A stretch of 48,250 bases of DNA from Lactobacillus agrestimuris (GTDB lineage: Bacteria > Bacillota > Bacilli > Lactobacillales > Lactobacillaceae). Every line of letters starts with the position of its first letter. Position 1 is the stretch's first letter. A program made the translations under genes and the position numbers. The DNA lies in the NCBI RefSeq assembly GCF_943193025.1, contig NZ_CALPCQ010000015.1, positions 1-48,250 on the forward strand. The letters run 5' to 3'. Of the stretch, positions 16,763 to 26,433 are shown in pieces. The notes under the pieces were generated by a model. The model saw only the letters and a list, made by a program, of their open reading frames with translations. It had not been told where the DNA came from and searched no databases.

Positions 16763-17335
16763 TTAATTATCAAAATAACGTTCCATATTACGCTCTTCTT
16801 CATATTCATTGGCAATATCTTGTAAATCATAAAAATCAATTAAATGTAACGGATAATTATTTGATTCTTGATATTTTTTGATTAAATTATAATCATACTT
16901 CGACTTGCCAGGATGTTCTTCATCGTAGATCATCAGGGCTTGATCTGTATGCCGAAGCATAAAATTCTGATAGTTTCTCAACTGTACAGGACTCTTATAG
17001 GGAGTATTAGAGGTTGAAGCAAAAAAATCTACTTTATTCTTTAAATTAATAAATTTAGCTTGATTATTTTCATTCCATCGGTTTGAAAATTCTTCATATG
17101 GTGTCATGATTGAAATTTGAACTGGATACTCTTTTCTTAGTTCAATAGCTACTTCAGCAGCCCATTGTTCAATTCCTAAATTTGCACCAGTAATTACCCA
17201 GTCTATTTCACCTTCTTCAAGCAAAGATTTTAAGTAGTTTTTCAATGCATACTTTATAATAGTAATTTTGGGATCTTTTTCTCCAAAAACCGCTAATTCA
17301 TAACTGCGGTAGCCAGTAACCCATATACGTTGCAT
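16763..17335 (-). CDS. ypsA: YpsA family protein (DUF1273, SLOG superfamily)
   Basis: A 190-residue protein of the YpsA/DUF1273 family, a Rossmann-like SLOG fold thought to bind a nucleotide-derived ligand. In B. subtilis and Staphylococcus aureus it affects cell division. Visible motifs are [13 protein letters not shown] near the N-terminus and the SLOG glycine region [16 protein letters not shown] (about 46-61). It is divergent from recU and next to gpsB, as in B. subtilis. The ribosome site GGGAGG lies just upstream. Confidence 0.9.
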   Translation of the reverse strand: MQRIWVTGYRSYELAVFGEKDPKITIIKYALKNYLKSLLEEGEIDWVITGANLGIEQWAAEVAIELRKEYPVQISIMTPYEEFSNRWNENNQAKFINLKNKVDFFASTSNTPYKSPVQLRNYQNFMLRHTDQALMIYDEEHPGKSKYDYNLIKKYQESNNYPLHLIDFYDLQDIANEYEEERNMERYFDN

Positions 17336-17367
17336 TATGCAAAACCTCCCTTTTCTTCCTCTTTATT

Positions 17368-17375
17368 GCTATAAT
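17368..17375 (+). promoter_or_regulatory. Extended -10 promoter of recU-pbp
   Basis: TGCTATAAT (TG at 17367-17368) precedes the ribosome site AGGAG at 17383. An ATG that overlaps this -10 box (17374) is therefore not the recU start. Confidence 0.55.
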
Positions 17376-17394
17376 GCTAACAGGAGTGAGATTA

Positions 17395-18033
17395 ATGGTC
17401 AAATATCCAAGCGGCAGCATGGCCGCTTATAGAAAAGCAGCAGAAAAAAATAAAACAATTCATAATGCTTTTAAGCCTCGAAAGAAAACTATTAACTTTT
17501 CTGATCGTGGTATGACATTAGAACAACAAATCAATGAATCGAATAAGTATTATTTAGATGAAGAAATTGCCGTAGTTCATAAAAAACCTACTCCTATTCA
17601 GATTGTTAAGGTAGACTATCCTAAACGATCTAAAGCAGTTATAAAAGAAGCCTATTTTAGGCAAGCTTCAACGACGGACTATAACGGAGTTTATCAAGGT
17701 TTTTACTTAGATTTTGAAGCAAAGGAAACAAGGAATAAAACTAACTTCCCGTTAAAAAACTTCCATGAACACCAAATTTTTCATCTAGAAGAATGTTTAA
17801 AGCAACGGGGTATATGCTTCACGATTATTGGTTTTACGAGTCTAAAGCGATATTTTGTAACACCAGCTAGCTTTGTTGTTACTGCTTGGAATACAAAGAA
17901 TAAAAGCTCAATGACTCTTAAAGAAATTGAAGATCATTCTGTTGAAATTAAGAGTGGGTACCATCCTACCCTGCCATATTTGACAGCGGTAGATCATTTT
18001 ATTGCAGATAGGAATATAGATAATGACAAATAA
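17395..18033 (+). CDS. recU: Holliday junction resolvase RecU
   Basis: A 212-residue resolvase that cuts Holliday junctions and modulates RecA. The N-terminal segment begins MVKYPSGSMA. The nuclease core has the RGMTLEQQINESNKYY block (about 39-54) and the catalytic DYNGVYQGFYLDFEAKET (about 92-109) with its Asp, Glu and Lys. The start is placed at 17395, eight bases after AGGAG; the longer frame from 17374 begins inside the promoter. It overlaps the penicillin-binding protein gene by 11 bases, the conserved recU-ponA pairing. Confidence 0.95.
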   Translation: MVKYPSGSMAAYRKAAEKNKTIHNAFKPRKKTINFSDRGMTLEQQINESNKYYLDEEIAVVHKKPTPIQIVKVDYPKRSKAVIKEAYFRQASTTDYNGVYQGFYLDFEAKETRNKTNFPLKNFHEHQIFHLEECLKQRGICFTIIGFTSLKRYFVTPASFVVTAWNTKNKSSMTLKEIEDHSVEIKSGYHPTLPYLTAVDHFIADRNIDNDK

Positions 18034-20341
18034 TGAAAATAATTCTAATAATCGTAGAACAAGGCAAACCAAACGAGCCAAGAATCACATGTGGACTCAA
18101 GTAGTAAAATGGGTGCTATTAATTCTATTACTATTAGTAGTTTCAGGTATTGGTTTATTTGCATACTATGCAAAAGATGCTCCGAATATTAGTCAAGATC
18201 AACTTCAAAGTGGTGGAACATCAGCTTTATATACAAATGATGGGAAATTTTTATTGTCGTTAGGTTCAGAAAAAAGAACCTATGTGAAAAATTCTAAAAT
18301 ACCGCAACAATTAAAAAATGCGGTTGTTTCAGTCGAAGATAGACGTTTTTATAATGATAAGTTAGGTATTGATCCAATAAGAATTGTAGGTTCAATGCTT
18401 ACTAATGCAAAAAGTAATAGTATTGCTGCTGGTGGTTCTACTATTACGCAACAACTTGTTAAGCTAACTGCCTTTTCAACTGATGCTTCACAAAGAACTT
18501 TGAAGAGAAAGTCACAAGAAGCATGGCTTGCTATGAAAGTGCAACGTGAATTTTCAAAAGATCAAATTTTAGAATTTTATATTAATAAGGTATATATGAA
18601 CTATGGTAATTATGGTATGGGAACTGCCGCTAATTACTATTACAATAAAAGCTTAAAGCAACTAGACTTAGCTCAAACTGCTTTACTAGCCGGGATGCCT
18701 AATGCCCCTACCATCTATGATCCATATGTATATCCTGAAAAGGCAAAATATCGTCGTGATATTGTTTTAAAGACAATGCTTGAAAATGATAAAATTTCTA
18801 AGTCTCAATATGATCAAGCAACTCACGAAAGTGTTAAAAAGGGCTTAGTTAAGCATAAGAAAAATACTGAATCTAAAATTCGTCAAATTGATGATCCATA
18901 CATTAAGGAAGTAATTACTGAAGTTAAAAATAAAGGTTTTGATCCATATAATGATAATTTAAAGATTACTGTTAATATTGATCAAGATGCCCAAAATGAA
19001 TTGTATCGTCTGGCCAACGATGGTTCTGTTCCATTTACAAACGATAAAATGCAAATTGGTGCTACTGTAGTTGATCCTAATAATGGACACGTTGTAGCAA
19101 TTCTCGGTGGACGACACTTACCTTCAGTTCAATTAGGTCTTGATAGAGCCGTTCAAACAGGTCGTTCAACTGGATCTTCAATTAAACCGGTATTGGACTA
19201 TGCTCCTGCTATTCAATATTTAAACTGGTCAACTGCTAAAATCTTAGATGATAGCAAATATGTTTACCCAGGTACCAATATTCAATTATACGATTGGGAT
19301 AATAAGTACGAAGGTGCAATGACTATGAGATATGCTTTGGAACAATCTAGAAATGTCCCAGCTGTAAAAGCATTACGAGAAGTTGGAGTCCCTCGTGCTT
19401 CTAAATTTGCTAAACGAATGGGCGTTAATGTTCCAGAAGATTCTGGCTTGTCCGTTGCCATCGGTGCCAATGCTTCAAGTTTACAAATGGCCGGTGCCTA
19501 TAGTGCCTTTGCTTCAGAAGGTATTTATCATAAACCACAATTTGTTTCAAAAATTGAAACTCCGGATGGTTTGACTAGAAATTATGATTCTAGTGGCGTA
19601 AGAGTTATGAAGAAATCAACTGCATATATGATCACCGATATGTTAAAAGGCGTAATTAAATCTGGTTCAGGTACTTATGCTAAAATTCCTGATCTGTATC
19701 AAGCTGGTAAAACTGGTACAGTTAAATATTCTGATGAAGATTTAGCTAAATATCCAAGTTATAACTCTACTCCAAAGGATTCATGGTTTGTTGGTTATAC
19801 TCGCAGTTATTCGATCGGTATTTGGACAGGTTATGATAACTTGAAAGACGGTACAATTTCAGGCGTAGGTCAACAATCTGCTCAACTCATGTATAAAAAC
19901 ATGATGTCTTACTTAATGAAAGATAAACCAAATACTAATTGGAAAAAACCAGATTCGGTTGTAAGGGCAAAAATTATCAAGAATTCTAATCCTCCAGAAT
20001 TAGCTTCTGCTGGCCAATCAGGTGTATGGCAATTATTTGTCAAGGGACATGCTCCTGCTGGTATAAGCGACTCCTCTGCTGGATATGATGAGGATGATGA
20101 AGAAGTTGATAGTGATTCTAAAGATAATGACACTGTCAATAATAATAGTTATGATCAAAATAGATCTTCTAACTCTGACAATGAAGTAAAAGTTGAACAG
20201 CATCCTGAGAGAAATCAAAATACTGATGAAAAAACCCAATCTTCAAGTCAATCATCAAGAACTCAATCTTCAACAGCAGCTTCACAATCGAGTCGTAAAG
20301 AAGAAGAGCATCCTGATGATCATAATTCAGACGATGACTAA
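18023..20341 (+). CDS. pbp1A: Class A penicillin-binding protein (PBP1A)
   Basis: A 772-residue bifunctional peptidoglycan synthase. It has a basic cytosolic tail, a membrane anchor at about 28-49, and a GT51 glycosyltransferase domain with Glu105 in VSVEDRRFY and GGSTITQQLVK. The transpeptidase domain has the SxxK motif Ser385-Ser-Ile-Lys388, the SxN motif Ser442-Arg-Asn444 and KTG at 563-565. The last 80-90 residues are a low-complexity tail rich in Asp, Glu, Ser and Gln, probably exposed outside the membrane. It is translationally coupled to recU and followed by a strong terminator. GpsB, encoded nearby, is the expected partner. Confidence 0.95.
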   Translation: MTNNENNSNNRRTRQTKRAKNHMWTQVVKWVLLILLLLVVSGIGLFAYYAKDAPNISQDQLQSGGTSALYTNDGKFLLSLGSEKRTYVKNSKIPQQLKNAVVSVEDRRFYNDKLGIDPIRIVGSMLTNAKSNSIAAGGSTITQQLVKLTAFSTDASQRTLKRKSQEAWLAMKVQREFSKDQILEFYINKVYMNYGNYGMGTAANYYYNKSLKQLDLAQTALLAGMPNAPTIYDPYVYPEKAKYRRDIVLKTMLENDKISKSQYDQATHESVKKGLVKHKKNTESKIRQIDDPYIKEVITEVKNKGFDPYNDNLKITVNIDQDAQNELYRLANDGSVPFTNDKMQIGATVVDPNNGHVVAILGGRHLPSVQLGLDRAVQTGRSTGSSIKPVLDYAPAIQYLNWSTAKILDDSKYVYPGTNIQLYDWDNKYEGAMTMRYALEQSRNVPAVKALREVGVPRASKFAKRMGVNVPEDSGLSVAIGANASSLQMAGAYSAFASEGIYHKPQFVSKIETPDGLTRNYDSSGVRVMKKSTAYMITDMLKGVIKSGSGTYAKIPDLYQAGKTGTVKYSDEDLAKYPSYNSTPKDSWFVGYTRSYSIGIWTGYDNLKDGTISGVGQQSAQLMYKNMMSYLMKDKPNTNWKKPDSVVRAKIIKNSNPPELASAGQSGVWQLFVKGHAPAGISDSSAGYDEDDEEVDSDSKDNDTVNNNSYDQNRSSNSDNEVKVEQHPERNQNTDEKTQSSSQSSRTQSSTAASQSSRKEEEHPDDHNSDDD

Positions 20342-20355
20342 AACTTGTTAAAATT

Positions 20356-20396
20356 AAAAGACAGATAATCATTTTTGTTGATTATCTGTCTTTTTT
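20356..20396. terminator. Bidirectional terminator between pbp1A and nth
   Basis: The stem AAAAGACAGATAATCA pairs with TGATTATCTGTCTTTT. It serves pbp1A on the plus strand and the convergent repair operon, which ends with nth at 20403. Confidence 0.93.
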
Positions 20397-20402
20397 ATAG
20401 GA

Positions 20403-21038
20403 TTAATTTTCAGGTGGTAAATATGAATATGGATCTGAATTTTTTGCCCTTGAAGGCATCGTATATCTGCCAAAAAGAATCATTGCATGGTGAGTATGTA
20501 TCCATTCATTTTTTGGTAATAAGCTTTCTAACCTTTCTTCTACTTCATGTGGAGTTGCTTTTTCATCTACAATTTTAAACTTCTTTGAAATTCTTGAAAC
20601 GTGAGTATCAACTGCAATAGCAGGAATTCCAAATCCTTCAGCCAAGACTACATTAGCTGTTTTCTCTCCCACTCCTGGCAAAGTCATTAATTCTTTCTTA
20701 TTTTCGGGAATCTGACTATGATATTTTTCAACTAAAATTTGGGCAGTTTCTTTTAAGTGTTTTGCTTTTGAACGATATAATCCAATTTGCTTAATATCAT
20801 TTTCAATTTCTGCAATAGAAGCATTAGCTAAGCTTTCTGGATTTGGAAAATCAACAATGAACTTCTTCATAACTCTATTAACCATTTTATCAGTAGTTTG
20901 AGCACTCATTAAAACTGCACATAACAAATGAAACTTATTATCCCATTGCAGCTCACCTTTTGCATCAGGATACATATTATCTATTCGTCTTAATACTTTT
21001 AATGCCTCATCATCACTTAACAATTTTTCTTTTGTCAT
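20403..21038 (-). CDS. nth: Endonuclease III lacking the [4Fe-4S] cysteines
   Basis: A 211-residue base-excision glycosylase/AP lyase for oxidised pyrimidines. The helix-hairpin-helix LPGVGEKTANVVLAE (120-134) contains the catalytic Lys126, and VDTHVSR contains the catalytic Asp144. The usual C-terminal cluster C-x6-C-x2-C-x5-C is absent. After HHAMILFGRYT the sequence is MPSRAKNSDPYSY with no cysteine, and the only Cys in the protein is Cys40. It starts one base after the dnaD stop, in the conserved dnaD-nth pair. Catalytic residues are intact, so activity is expected without the cluster. Confidence 0.93.
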   Translation of the reverse strand: MTKEKLLSDDEALKVLRRIDNMYPDAKGELQWDNKFHLLCAVLMSAQTTDKMVNRVMKKFIVDFPNPESLANASIAEIENDIKQIGLYRSKAKHLKETAQILVEKYHSQIPENKKELMTLPGVGEKTANVVLAEGFGIPAIAVDTHVSRISKKFKIVDEKATPHEVEERLESLLPKNEWIHTHHAMILFGRYTMPSRAKNSDPYSYLPPEN

Positions 21039-21039
21039 T

Positions 21040-21690
21040 TTACCTATTCCTCTGTAAAAATTGTTTTATTTCTGCGGGAGTTTTTAAATTGTGTCTTTGC
21101 CAATTCAATAAAATTCGATCAACATATTTCAAGCTATATGCCTGCGATAAAACTGCTTCTCTGAGTGCTAACTCAATTATTTCGGGTTGATAGTGATCTA
21201 AATTAAGCCAAGCAGCTATTTCTTCTCGTTCTATCGGGCTTAAATACCTCCCAAATTCAATTTCGAATTTTCTTGATAATTGATTTAAAGGATTATTATC
21301 TAACTTATCAAATTCATCAAAATTTTCACTGTTTTTACCCTTAGGATTATCCAGTATTACATTCTCTTTTAAATATTCATCAAGTTTTTCATATAATCCA
21401 GTCAAATTATACTGATTGCCAATTCTTCCCTGAGAATCGGTTATTTGGTCAATTGAAAGATAATTTTGATCGATTAACTTTTGGATAAGACCAGCAACAT
21501 CACCAACTGCTAAATTGGTATTAGATGAAATCTCTTCATTAGAGGGAAATTTATTTCCTCTTTGCAAAAAGGCCTCTAATTGAATTACTACAATTAATTC
21601 AGCATCTGATAATTGTAGCTTTGGATAATAAGCAATCAAACCATTTTGTAAAACTGTAAATCCTAGTTTTTGATAGTCATTAAAATTCAT
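21040..21690 (-). CDS. dnaD: Replication initiation protein DnaD
   Basis: A 216-residue protein that remodels oriC DNA and recruits the helicase with DnaB/DnaI during replication initiation and restart. The N-terminal winged-helix DnaD domain (about 1-100) and the C-terminal DDBH2 domain, with the IAAWLNLDHYQPEIIELAL and YVDRILLNW blocks (about 150-200), are visible. The start at 21690 follows AAGGAA; a longer frame would run through the asnS terminator. The gene lies downstream of asnS and one base upstream of nth. Confidence 0.92.
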   Translation of the reverse strand: MNFNDYQKLGFTVLQNGLIAYYPKLQLSDAELIVVIQLEAFLQRGNKFPSNEEISSNTNLAVGDVAGLIQKLIDQNYLSIDQITDSQGRIGNQYNLTGLYEKLDEYLKENVILDNPKGKNSENFDEFDKLDNNPLNQLSRKFEIEFGRYLSPIEREEIAAWLNLDHYQPEIIELALREAVLSQAYSLKYVDRILLNWQRHNLKTPAEIKQFLQRNR

Positions 21691-21702
21691 AATTTTTTCC
21701 TT

Positions 21703-21734
21703 AAAAAAAGTTGAACCAAAACAGTTCAACTTTT
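21703..21734 (-). terminator. Terminator between asnS and dnaD
   Basis: On the minus strand AAGTTGAAC and GTTCAACTT flank a short loop, and seven T residues follow. It lies between asnS and dnaD and may only attenuate readthrough into dnaD-nth, because no separate dnaD promoter is obvious. Its stem resembles that of the rnpB terminator. Confidence 0.85.
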
Positions 21735-21760
21735 AGATTTATCTATATTATTAGTATAAA

Positions 21761-23059
21761 TTAAGGTTCCATTCTGTTAATTAATCTTGGGAATGGTACA
21801 GCTTCACGGATGTGATCTAAGTGACAAATCCATGCAATTGTACGTTCAAATCCCATACCAAATCCAGAGTGAGGAACACCACCAAATTTACGAAGGTCTA
21901 AGTACCATTGGTAATCCTTCAAATTTAATCCAGCTTCTTCAATTTGTTGCTTTAAGATTTCGTAGTTACCTTCACGTTCACTACCACCGAAGATTTCACC
22001 ATAGCCTTCTGGTGCAATTACATCAGCACAAAGGTATTCCTTTGGATTTTCTGGGTCCTTCTTCATGTAGAAAGGCTTAATTGAAGTTGGGTAATTCATA
22101 ATGAATACTGGACGGTCGTATTGTTCAGAGATGTATGCTTCATCTGGAGCACCAAAGTCATCGCCCCACTTGAAATCACGACCAGCATCTTGAAGCATCT
22201 TAACTGCATCATCATACTTAAGACGAGTAAAGTTACCTTCAGTAGTTGGACGTAATTTTTCAGGATCTCTTCCCAAAATCTTAAGTTCATATTCATTGTT
22301 TTCAAGAACTTGCTTAGTCATATATGCTAAGTATCTTTCTTGAAGATCGAGTGATTCATCTTGGTGCATCCAAGCCATTTCTGGTTCCATCATCCAGAAT
22401 TCAGTCATGTGACGACGACCCTTTGATTCTTCGGCTCTAAATGTTGGTCCAAAAGTAAAGATCTTACCGAATGCCATAGCACCAGCTTCACCGTAAAGCT
22501 GACCTGATTGTGATAAGTATGCATCATGATCGAAGTAATCTACGTGGAATAGTTCAGTAGTACCTTCAGGAGCTGAGTGTACAAAAATTGGTGCATCGAA
22601 CTTAATGAATCCTTCTTTTTCGAAGAAATCAATAGTTGCCTTGAACATGGTATTTCTAATTTGCATAATAGCAAATGGGCGCTTACTTCTTAACCATAAA
22701 TGACGGTGATCAAGCAAAAAGTCAACACCATGTTCTTTATTAGTAATTGGGTAATCTTCATTGTTTGAAACAACTTCTAAATTGGTGATTTGAATTTCAT
22801 AGCCGAAGTGTGAACGTTCATCTCTATGAACTGTACCTGTAATATAGAAACTAGCTTCTTGACGTAAAGTCTTAGCTGCTTCAAAAACTTCATCTGAAAC
22901 ATCATTCTTACGAATTACCCCTTGGAAAAATGCTGTACCATCTCGTAATTGTAAGAAAATAATTTTACCACTTGAACGTTTATCTGTTAGCCAAACATGC
23001 ATTCTAACTTCTTCATCAACATGTTTGGATGAATCTTTAATTGAAATCAATTCTGTCAT
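21761..23059 (-). CDS. asnS: Asparaginyl-tRNA synthetase
   Basis: A 432-residue class II aminoacyl-tRNA synthetase that charges tRNA-Asn. It has the N-terminal OB-fold anticodon-binding domain (about 15-105), the motif 2 region [20 protein letters not shown] and the motif 3 region [12 protein letters not shown] near the C-terminus. The start follows AAGGTGG by ten bases. There is no room for a T-box leader in the 53 bases upstream. The position between ypmB and dnaD matches B. subtilis, except that aspB is missing between ypmB and asnS. Confidence 0.96.
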   Translation of the reverse strand: MTELISIKDSSKHVDEEVRMHVWLTDKRSSGKIIFLQLRDGTAFFQGVIRKNDVSDEVFEAAKTLRQEASFYITGTVHRDERSHFGYEIQITNLEVVSNNEDYPITNKEHGVDFLLDHRHLWLRSKRPFAIMQIRNTMFKATIDFFEKEGFIKFDAPIFVHSAPEGTTELFHVDYFDHDAYLSQSGQLYGEAGAMAFGKIFTFGPTFRAEESKGRRHMTEFWMMEPEMAWMHQDESLDLQERYLAYMTKQVLENNEYELKILGRDPEKLRPTTEGNFTRLKYDDAVKMLQDAGRDFKWGDDFGAPDEAYISEQYDRPVFIMNYPTSIKPFYMKKDPENPKEYLCADVIAPEGYGEIFGGSEREGNYEILKQQIEEAGLNLKDYQWYLDLRKFGGVPHSGFGMGFERTIAWICHLDHIREAVPFPRLINRMEP

Positions 23060-23112
23060 AAAATTCTAACCACCTTTTTATCTTTCAATATAGCTATATA
23101 ATACCAAAAAAA

Positions 23113-23610
23113 TTACAAATTAGCGACTTCGTTTATTTCTTTTCCTGTTTTGAAATCATAAATTGAAAAATTATAATTTCCAGACTTATCAGTTGAAGCA
23201 ACTTCCCAAACGGGCTTTGACTGATACCATCCAAGATTAACCCCGTTAATCTTTAAACCGGGATGATCAGCATTATAGGTTTTACGAACAGCACTTTCAC
23301 TAACACCTTTAGTTCCTTGATATAAATAAGCCTTTTTAGTCTTGGGTAAATAAATGAAGTAGTAATCTTTTCCCTTGGCATTAGTCCCTTTTAAAGAATA
23401 GCTATTAACTCCTCTATCCAAATGATAGTAGGTCTGTATATTTTTTATTGGAGTTTTTTGCATAGCAATTTGTCTAATTTGTTGATCATTGCTTCTAGAA
23501 GGAGTTCCAGCTCTATAAAAAATCACTACACTAGCAATATAACCTACTATAGCGATAACCAACACCCATATTACAAATTTTATGGTTTGTCTTGTGTCTT
23601 CTTTAATCAT
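23113..23610 (-). CDS. YpmB-like membrane-anchored protein (DUF5590)
   Basis: A 165-residue protein with one N-terminal membrane helix (about 10-31) and an extracytoplasmic domain of two PepSY-like/DUF5590 repeats. WYQSKPVWEVAS and NYNFSIYDFKTGKEI near the C-terminus are typical of the YpmB family. The function is unknown. The start overlaps the dinG stop by one base (TAATG). The dinG-ypmB-asnS order is conserved in Firmicutes. Confidence 0.85.
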   Translation of the reverse strand: MIKEDTRQTIKFVIWVLVIAIVGYIASVVIFYRAGTPSRSNDQQIRQIAMQKTPIKNIQTYYHLDRGVNSYSLKGTNAKGKDYYFIYLPKTKKAYLYQGTKGVSESAVRKTYNADHPGLKINGVNLGWYQSKPVWEVASTDKSGNYNFSIYDFKTGKEINEVANL

Positions 23611-26390
23611 TAGCTTAACTTATCTTTTAAATCCTTTTGTTTTATTTTTTGAACTTTGACCGGTATTGTATCTAAAAATGAAGTACCATAATCTTTTGAC
23701 CATAATCTTGAATCAAGGATAACAAATTTTCCATGATCCTGCTCTCCTCTGATCAAACGCCCCATCCCCTGTTTAAACCTAATCAAGGCTCGAGGAATAC
23801 TATCATTCTTAAAGACATTGATATTTGCTTCCTCCAAATGTTTTTGTCGCAACTTAACTTCAGGACGATCTGGGGACTCAAATGGTAATTTGGTAGCAAT
23901 TACTAAATCAATTCCACAATCATGGAAGTCAATTCCTTCCCAAAAACTATCAGCTCCGATGATAATTGAACGTTTAGCTATTGAGAATCTTTTAGCAATT
24001 CGATTATTTGAACCTGTAATACCTTGTGCTAAAATTTCAAAATCTTTTAGATTAGGATTATTAACAATATCTGTAAATACATCATGAATTTTTTCTAGAT
24101 TTGTCATTAAAACTAAAACATGATTCATTTTATCTAAATCATTAGTTAAAATCTCTTCTAAATCTGTCAAATATTTTTCGGTATTAGGACTAGGCATATC
24201 TTGAATAGCAAATACCTCTAAATGCTTGTTAATATCAAAGCTACTCTTACCAATAAAGGTAATTGGATTTAGTTCTTTTAAACCTAGTTCCGAGATAGCA
24301 TATTGGAAATTATTGCTACTAGTTAATGTTGCACTAACAAATAAAATATGATCAAAACGTGAATAGATACTCTTTAGCTGCTCTGAAACATCTAATACCA
24401 TCCAGTGTAAGTTACTACTCAATGGATCATCAGGATTGGTAACCATTAATACGAAACCACTCTGAGAAAGATTGTTCTTATTTGAAACAATTTCCGCAAG
24501 TTGGTAACTTTTTTCAGTATAGTAGTCCATACTGTCAATGATTTCTGCAAGTTCATTAAGTGCAGCATCATCACCTGAGGATTCAGAAATATGAGATTGA
24601 TACAAGTTAAATAATATTTGATTCGTTAATTGTCGCACTTGTTCAAGTTTTTGAACAAATAAATTTAGCTTACTATTAAAAATATTATCCTTCGAAAAGA
24701 GTTCATTACCTGAAAAACTAAGTTCAATACTTCCACTTGCTAATACATTTTTGTTTACTGCTTGATCTTTTTTACTATATAAGAATTTTTGTAAATCATT
24801 AATAGTATAAATTAAATCTAAAATCTGAGAATCAAGCTTATTAAATAAAAAGTTTAGTTCTACATTTTCTGTAATTTGCGATTGTATTAAACCACTGTCA
24901 CCATAATATAGAATATTCTTTAAATGGTTTAAAACCCCTATTAAACTTTCGAATCTTAAAGCATCATTTCTTGAACTGATCACATTATCCGTAAACCTGT
25001 GTGCTTCATCGATTACTAAATAAGGATTTTGTCCCCAGATTGTATCCATATAATGGTTAGCTAGATATGCATGATTCGTTACTAAAATGTCGGCAGATTC
25101 TTGCCTTTCTCGAGCTAAATTCCAAAAATCCACTTCCGCAAATTTACTGCTTACTCTCGCATCCCCTGGATGAGAAATCTGTGTAAACAATGGATTCTTA
25201 TAATTAGTCAATTGCAATTCATCTAAATCACCAGTTTTAGTCTCTGTTAACCAAACCAAAATTTGCATTTGTAATACAAGTGTTGGCTTATTTGGACTGG
25301 TCCTAAAAATAGTTTGAACAAAACCATCCAAATCAATATAGTGACTACTTGCTTTTACGACTTCTGCAGATAAATCTAGTTTAGTAATCTTTAAAAGTTG
25401 CGGTATTTCCTTTTCTAAAATTTGATTTTGTAAAACTTTAGTTGGTGCAGCTATTACTAGTTTTCTACTTGAATAAAGCTGGTAGGCATAGGCAAACAAA
25501 TAGGCGAAAGTTTTTCCTGTTCCATTTGGTGCTTCTACTAACATTGCTCTTTCGTTAGGATCCACTACAAATTGATGAATGTGATTTATCAATTCAACTT
25601 GGGACTTACGATAATTTACATGAGTTTTAAATAATTTTTTCTTGATCTCATCATCTTTAGGAAAATCATGATCTTCGCCAGCAATATTTGCACGAATGTC
25701 ATGATGTTGTCGCTGCAAGATAATATTTCTTACCTGCATATACTCTTTTGACAAAGGTCTTTTTTGCTTACGGTAATAATCTGCAATTTTAGTAAAAATC
25801 CATGAAGTATCTCTAACTAAACCTTGTGCTAATGAACTTAAAGTATTAAGAGTAGCTTGTGGCAGACTTTCGATTTTTTTAATGATCTTAATTAATAAAA
25901 CAGCAGTACCATAAGCATCTGAATCTGCTCTATGATGATCTAAGTGCTTAATATTTAATCGATCAGTTAAATCTCCCAACTTATATGATGGTAATGTTGG
26001 AAAGGCAATTTTAGCTAATTCTACAGTATCAATTGCTTTAATATTTAGTGGATCAAAGCCATGCTCTACTAATTCATAATTTAAAAAAGGAAAATCGAAG
26101 TTAACATTATGTGCTACAAAAATTGTATCTTTTAAAATTTCACTTATTTTAGGTGCATAGTATGAAAAATCTTTTTGATCTTTTACATCTTCATCACTTA
26201 TCCCGGTCAAGTTTTTAACTGAGAGAGGAATCTCTCTGAGTGGATTAATCATAAAGGAATAAGTCTTTACAACTTTCATATTTTTCACAATAGCACAACC
26301 AAATTGAATTATATGATTGTTGTTTTCTCTCTGAGTTCCTGTGGTCTCTAAATCGACTACAGCGAAAACATCATTTTTAAAAACAGACAA
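23610..26390 (-). CDS. dinG: DinG-type helicase with N-terminal DEDD exonuclease
   Basis: A 926-residue Firmicute DinG. The N-terminal DnaQ-like 3'-5' exonuclease (1-180) has DLETTG (13-18), HNVNFDF (94-100) and HHRADSDA (152-159). The XPD-like superfamily 2 helicase has Walker A APNGTGKT (287-294), the DEAH box IDEAH and the C-terminal motif VI segment QGMGRLIRGE. As in other Firmicute DinG proteins, no Fe-S cysteine cluster is seen. The start codon is TTG at 26390, about nine bases after GGGGG; no ATG fits the DLETTG domain start. It is downstream of addA by 43 bases. Confidence 0.93.
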   Translation of the reverse strand: MSVFKNDVFAVVDLETTGTQRENNNHIIQFGCAIVKNMKVVKTYSFMINPLREIPLSVKNLTGISDEDVKDQKDFSYYAPKISEILKDTIFVAHNVNFDFPFLNYELVEHGFDPLNIKAIDTVELAKIAFPTLPSYKLGDLTDRLNIKHLDHHRADSDAYGTAVLLIKIIKKIESLPQATLNTLSSLAQGLVRDTSWIFTKIADYYRKQKRPLSKEYMQVRNIILQRQHHDIRANIAGEDHDFPKDDEIKKKLFKTHVNYRKSQVELINHIHQFVVDPNERAMLVEAPNGTGKTFAYLFAYAYQLYSSRKLVIAAPTKVLQNQILEKEIPQLLKITKLDLSAEVVKASSHYIDLDGFVQTIFRTSPNKPTLVLQMQILVWLTETKTGDLDELQLTNYKNPLFTQISHPGDARVSSKFAEVDFWNLARERQESADILVTNHAYLANHYMDTIWGQNPYLVIDEAHRFTDNVISSRNDALRFESLIGVLNHLKNILYYGDSGLIQSQITENVELNFLFNKLDSQILDLIYTINDLQKFLYSKKDQAVNKNVLASGSIELSFSGNELFSKDNIFNSKLNLFVQKLEQVRQLTNQILFNLYQSHISESSGDDAALNELAEIIDSMDYYTEKSYQLAEIVSNKNNLSQSGFVLMVTNPDDPLSSNLHWMVLDVSEQLKSIYSRFDHILFVSATLTSSNNFQYAISELGLKELNPITFIGKSSFDINKHLEVFAIQDMPSPNTEKYLTDLEEILTNDLDKMNHVLVLMTNLEKIHDVFTDIVNNPNLKDFEILAQGITGSNNRIAKRFSIAKRSIIIGADSFWEGIDFHDCGIDLVIATKLPFESPDRPEVKLRQKHLEEANINVFKNDSIPRALIRFKQGMGRLIRGEQDHGKFVILDSRLWSKDYGTSFLDTIPVKVQKIKQKDLKDKLS

Positions 26391-26433
26391 TTAATTCATC
26401 CCCCTTTCTTATGATACTTTATTTGAACATATT

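Noticed and set aside
20403-21190. Short plus-strand open frames opposite nth and dnaD
   Set aside because: They lack ribosome sites and family features and are antisense shadows of well-supported genes.
23060-23112. T-box leader upstream of asnS
   Set aside because: Only 53 bases separate asnS from ypmB, and no T-box sequence (AGGGTGGnACCGCG) is present.
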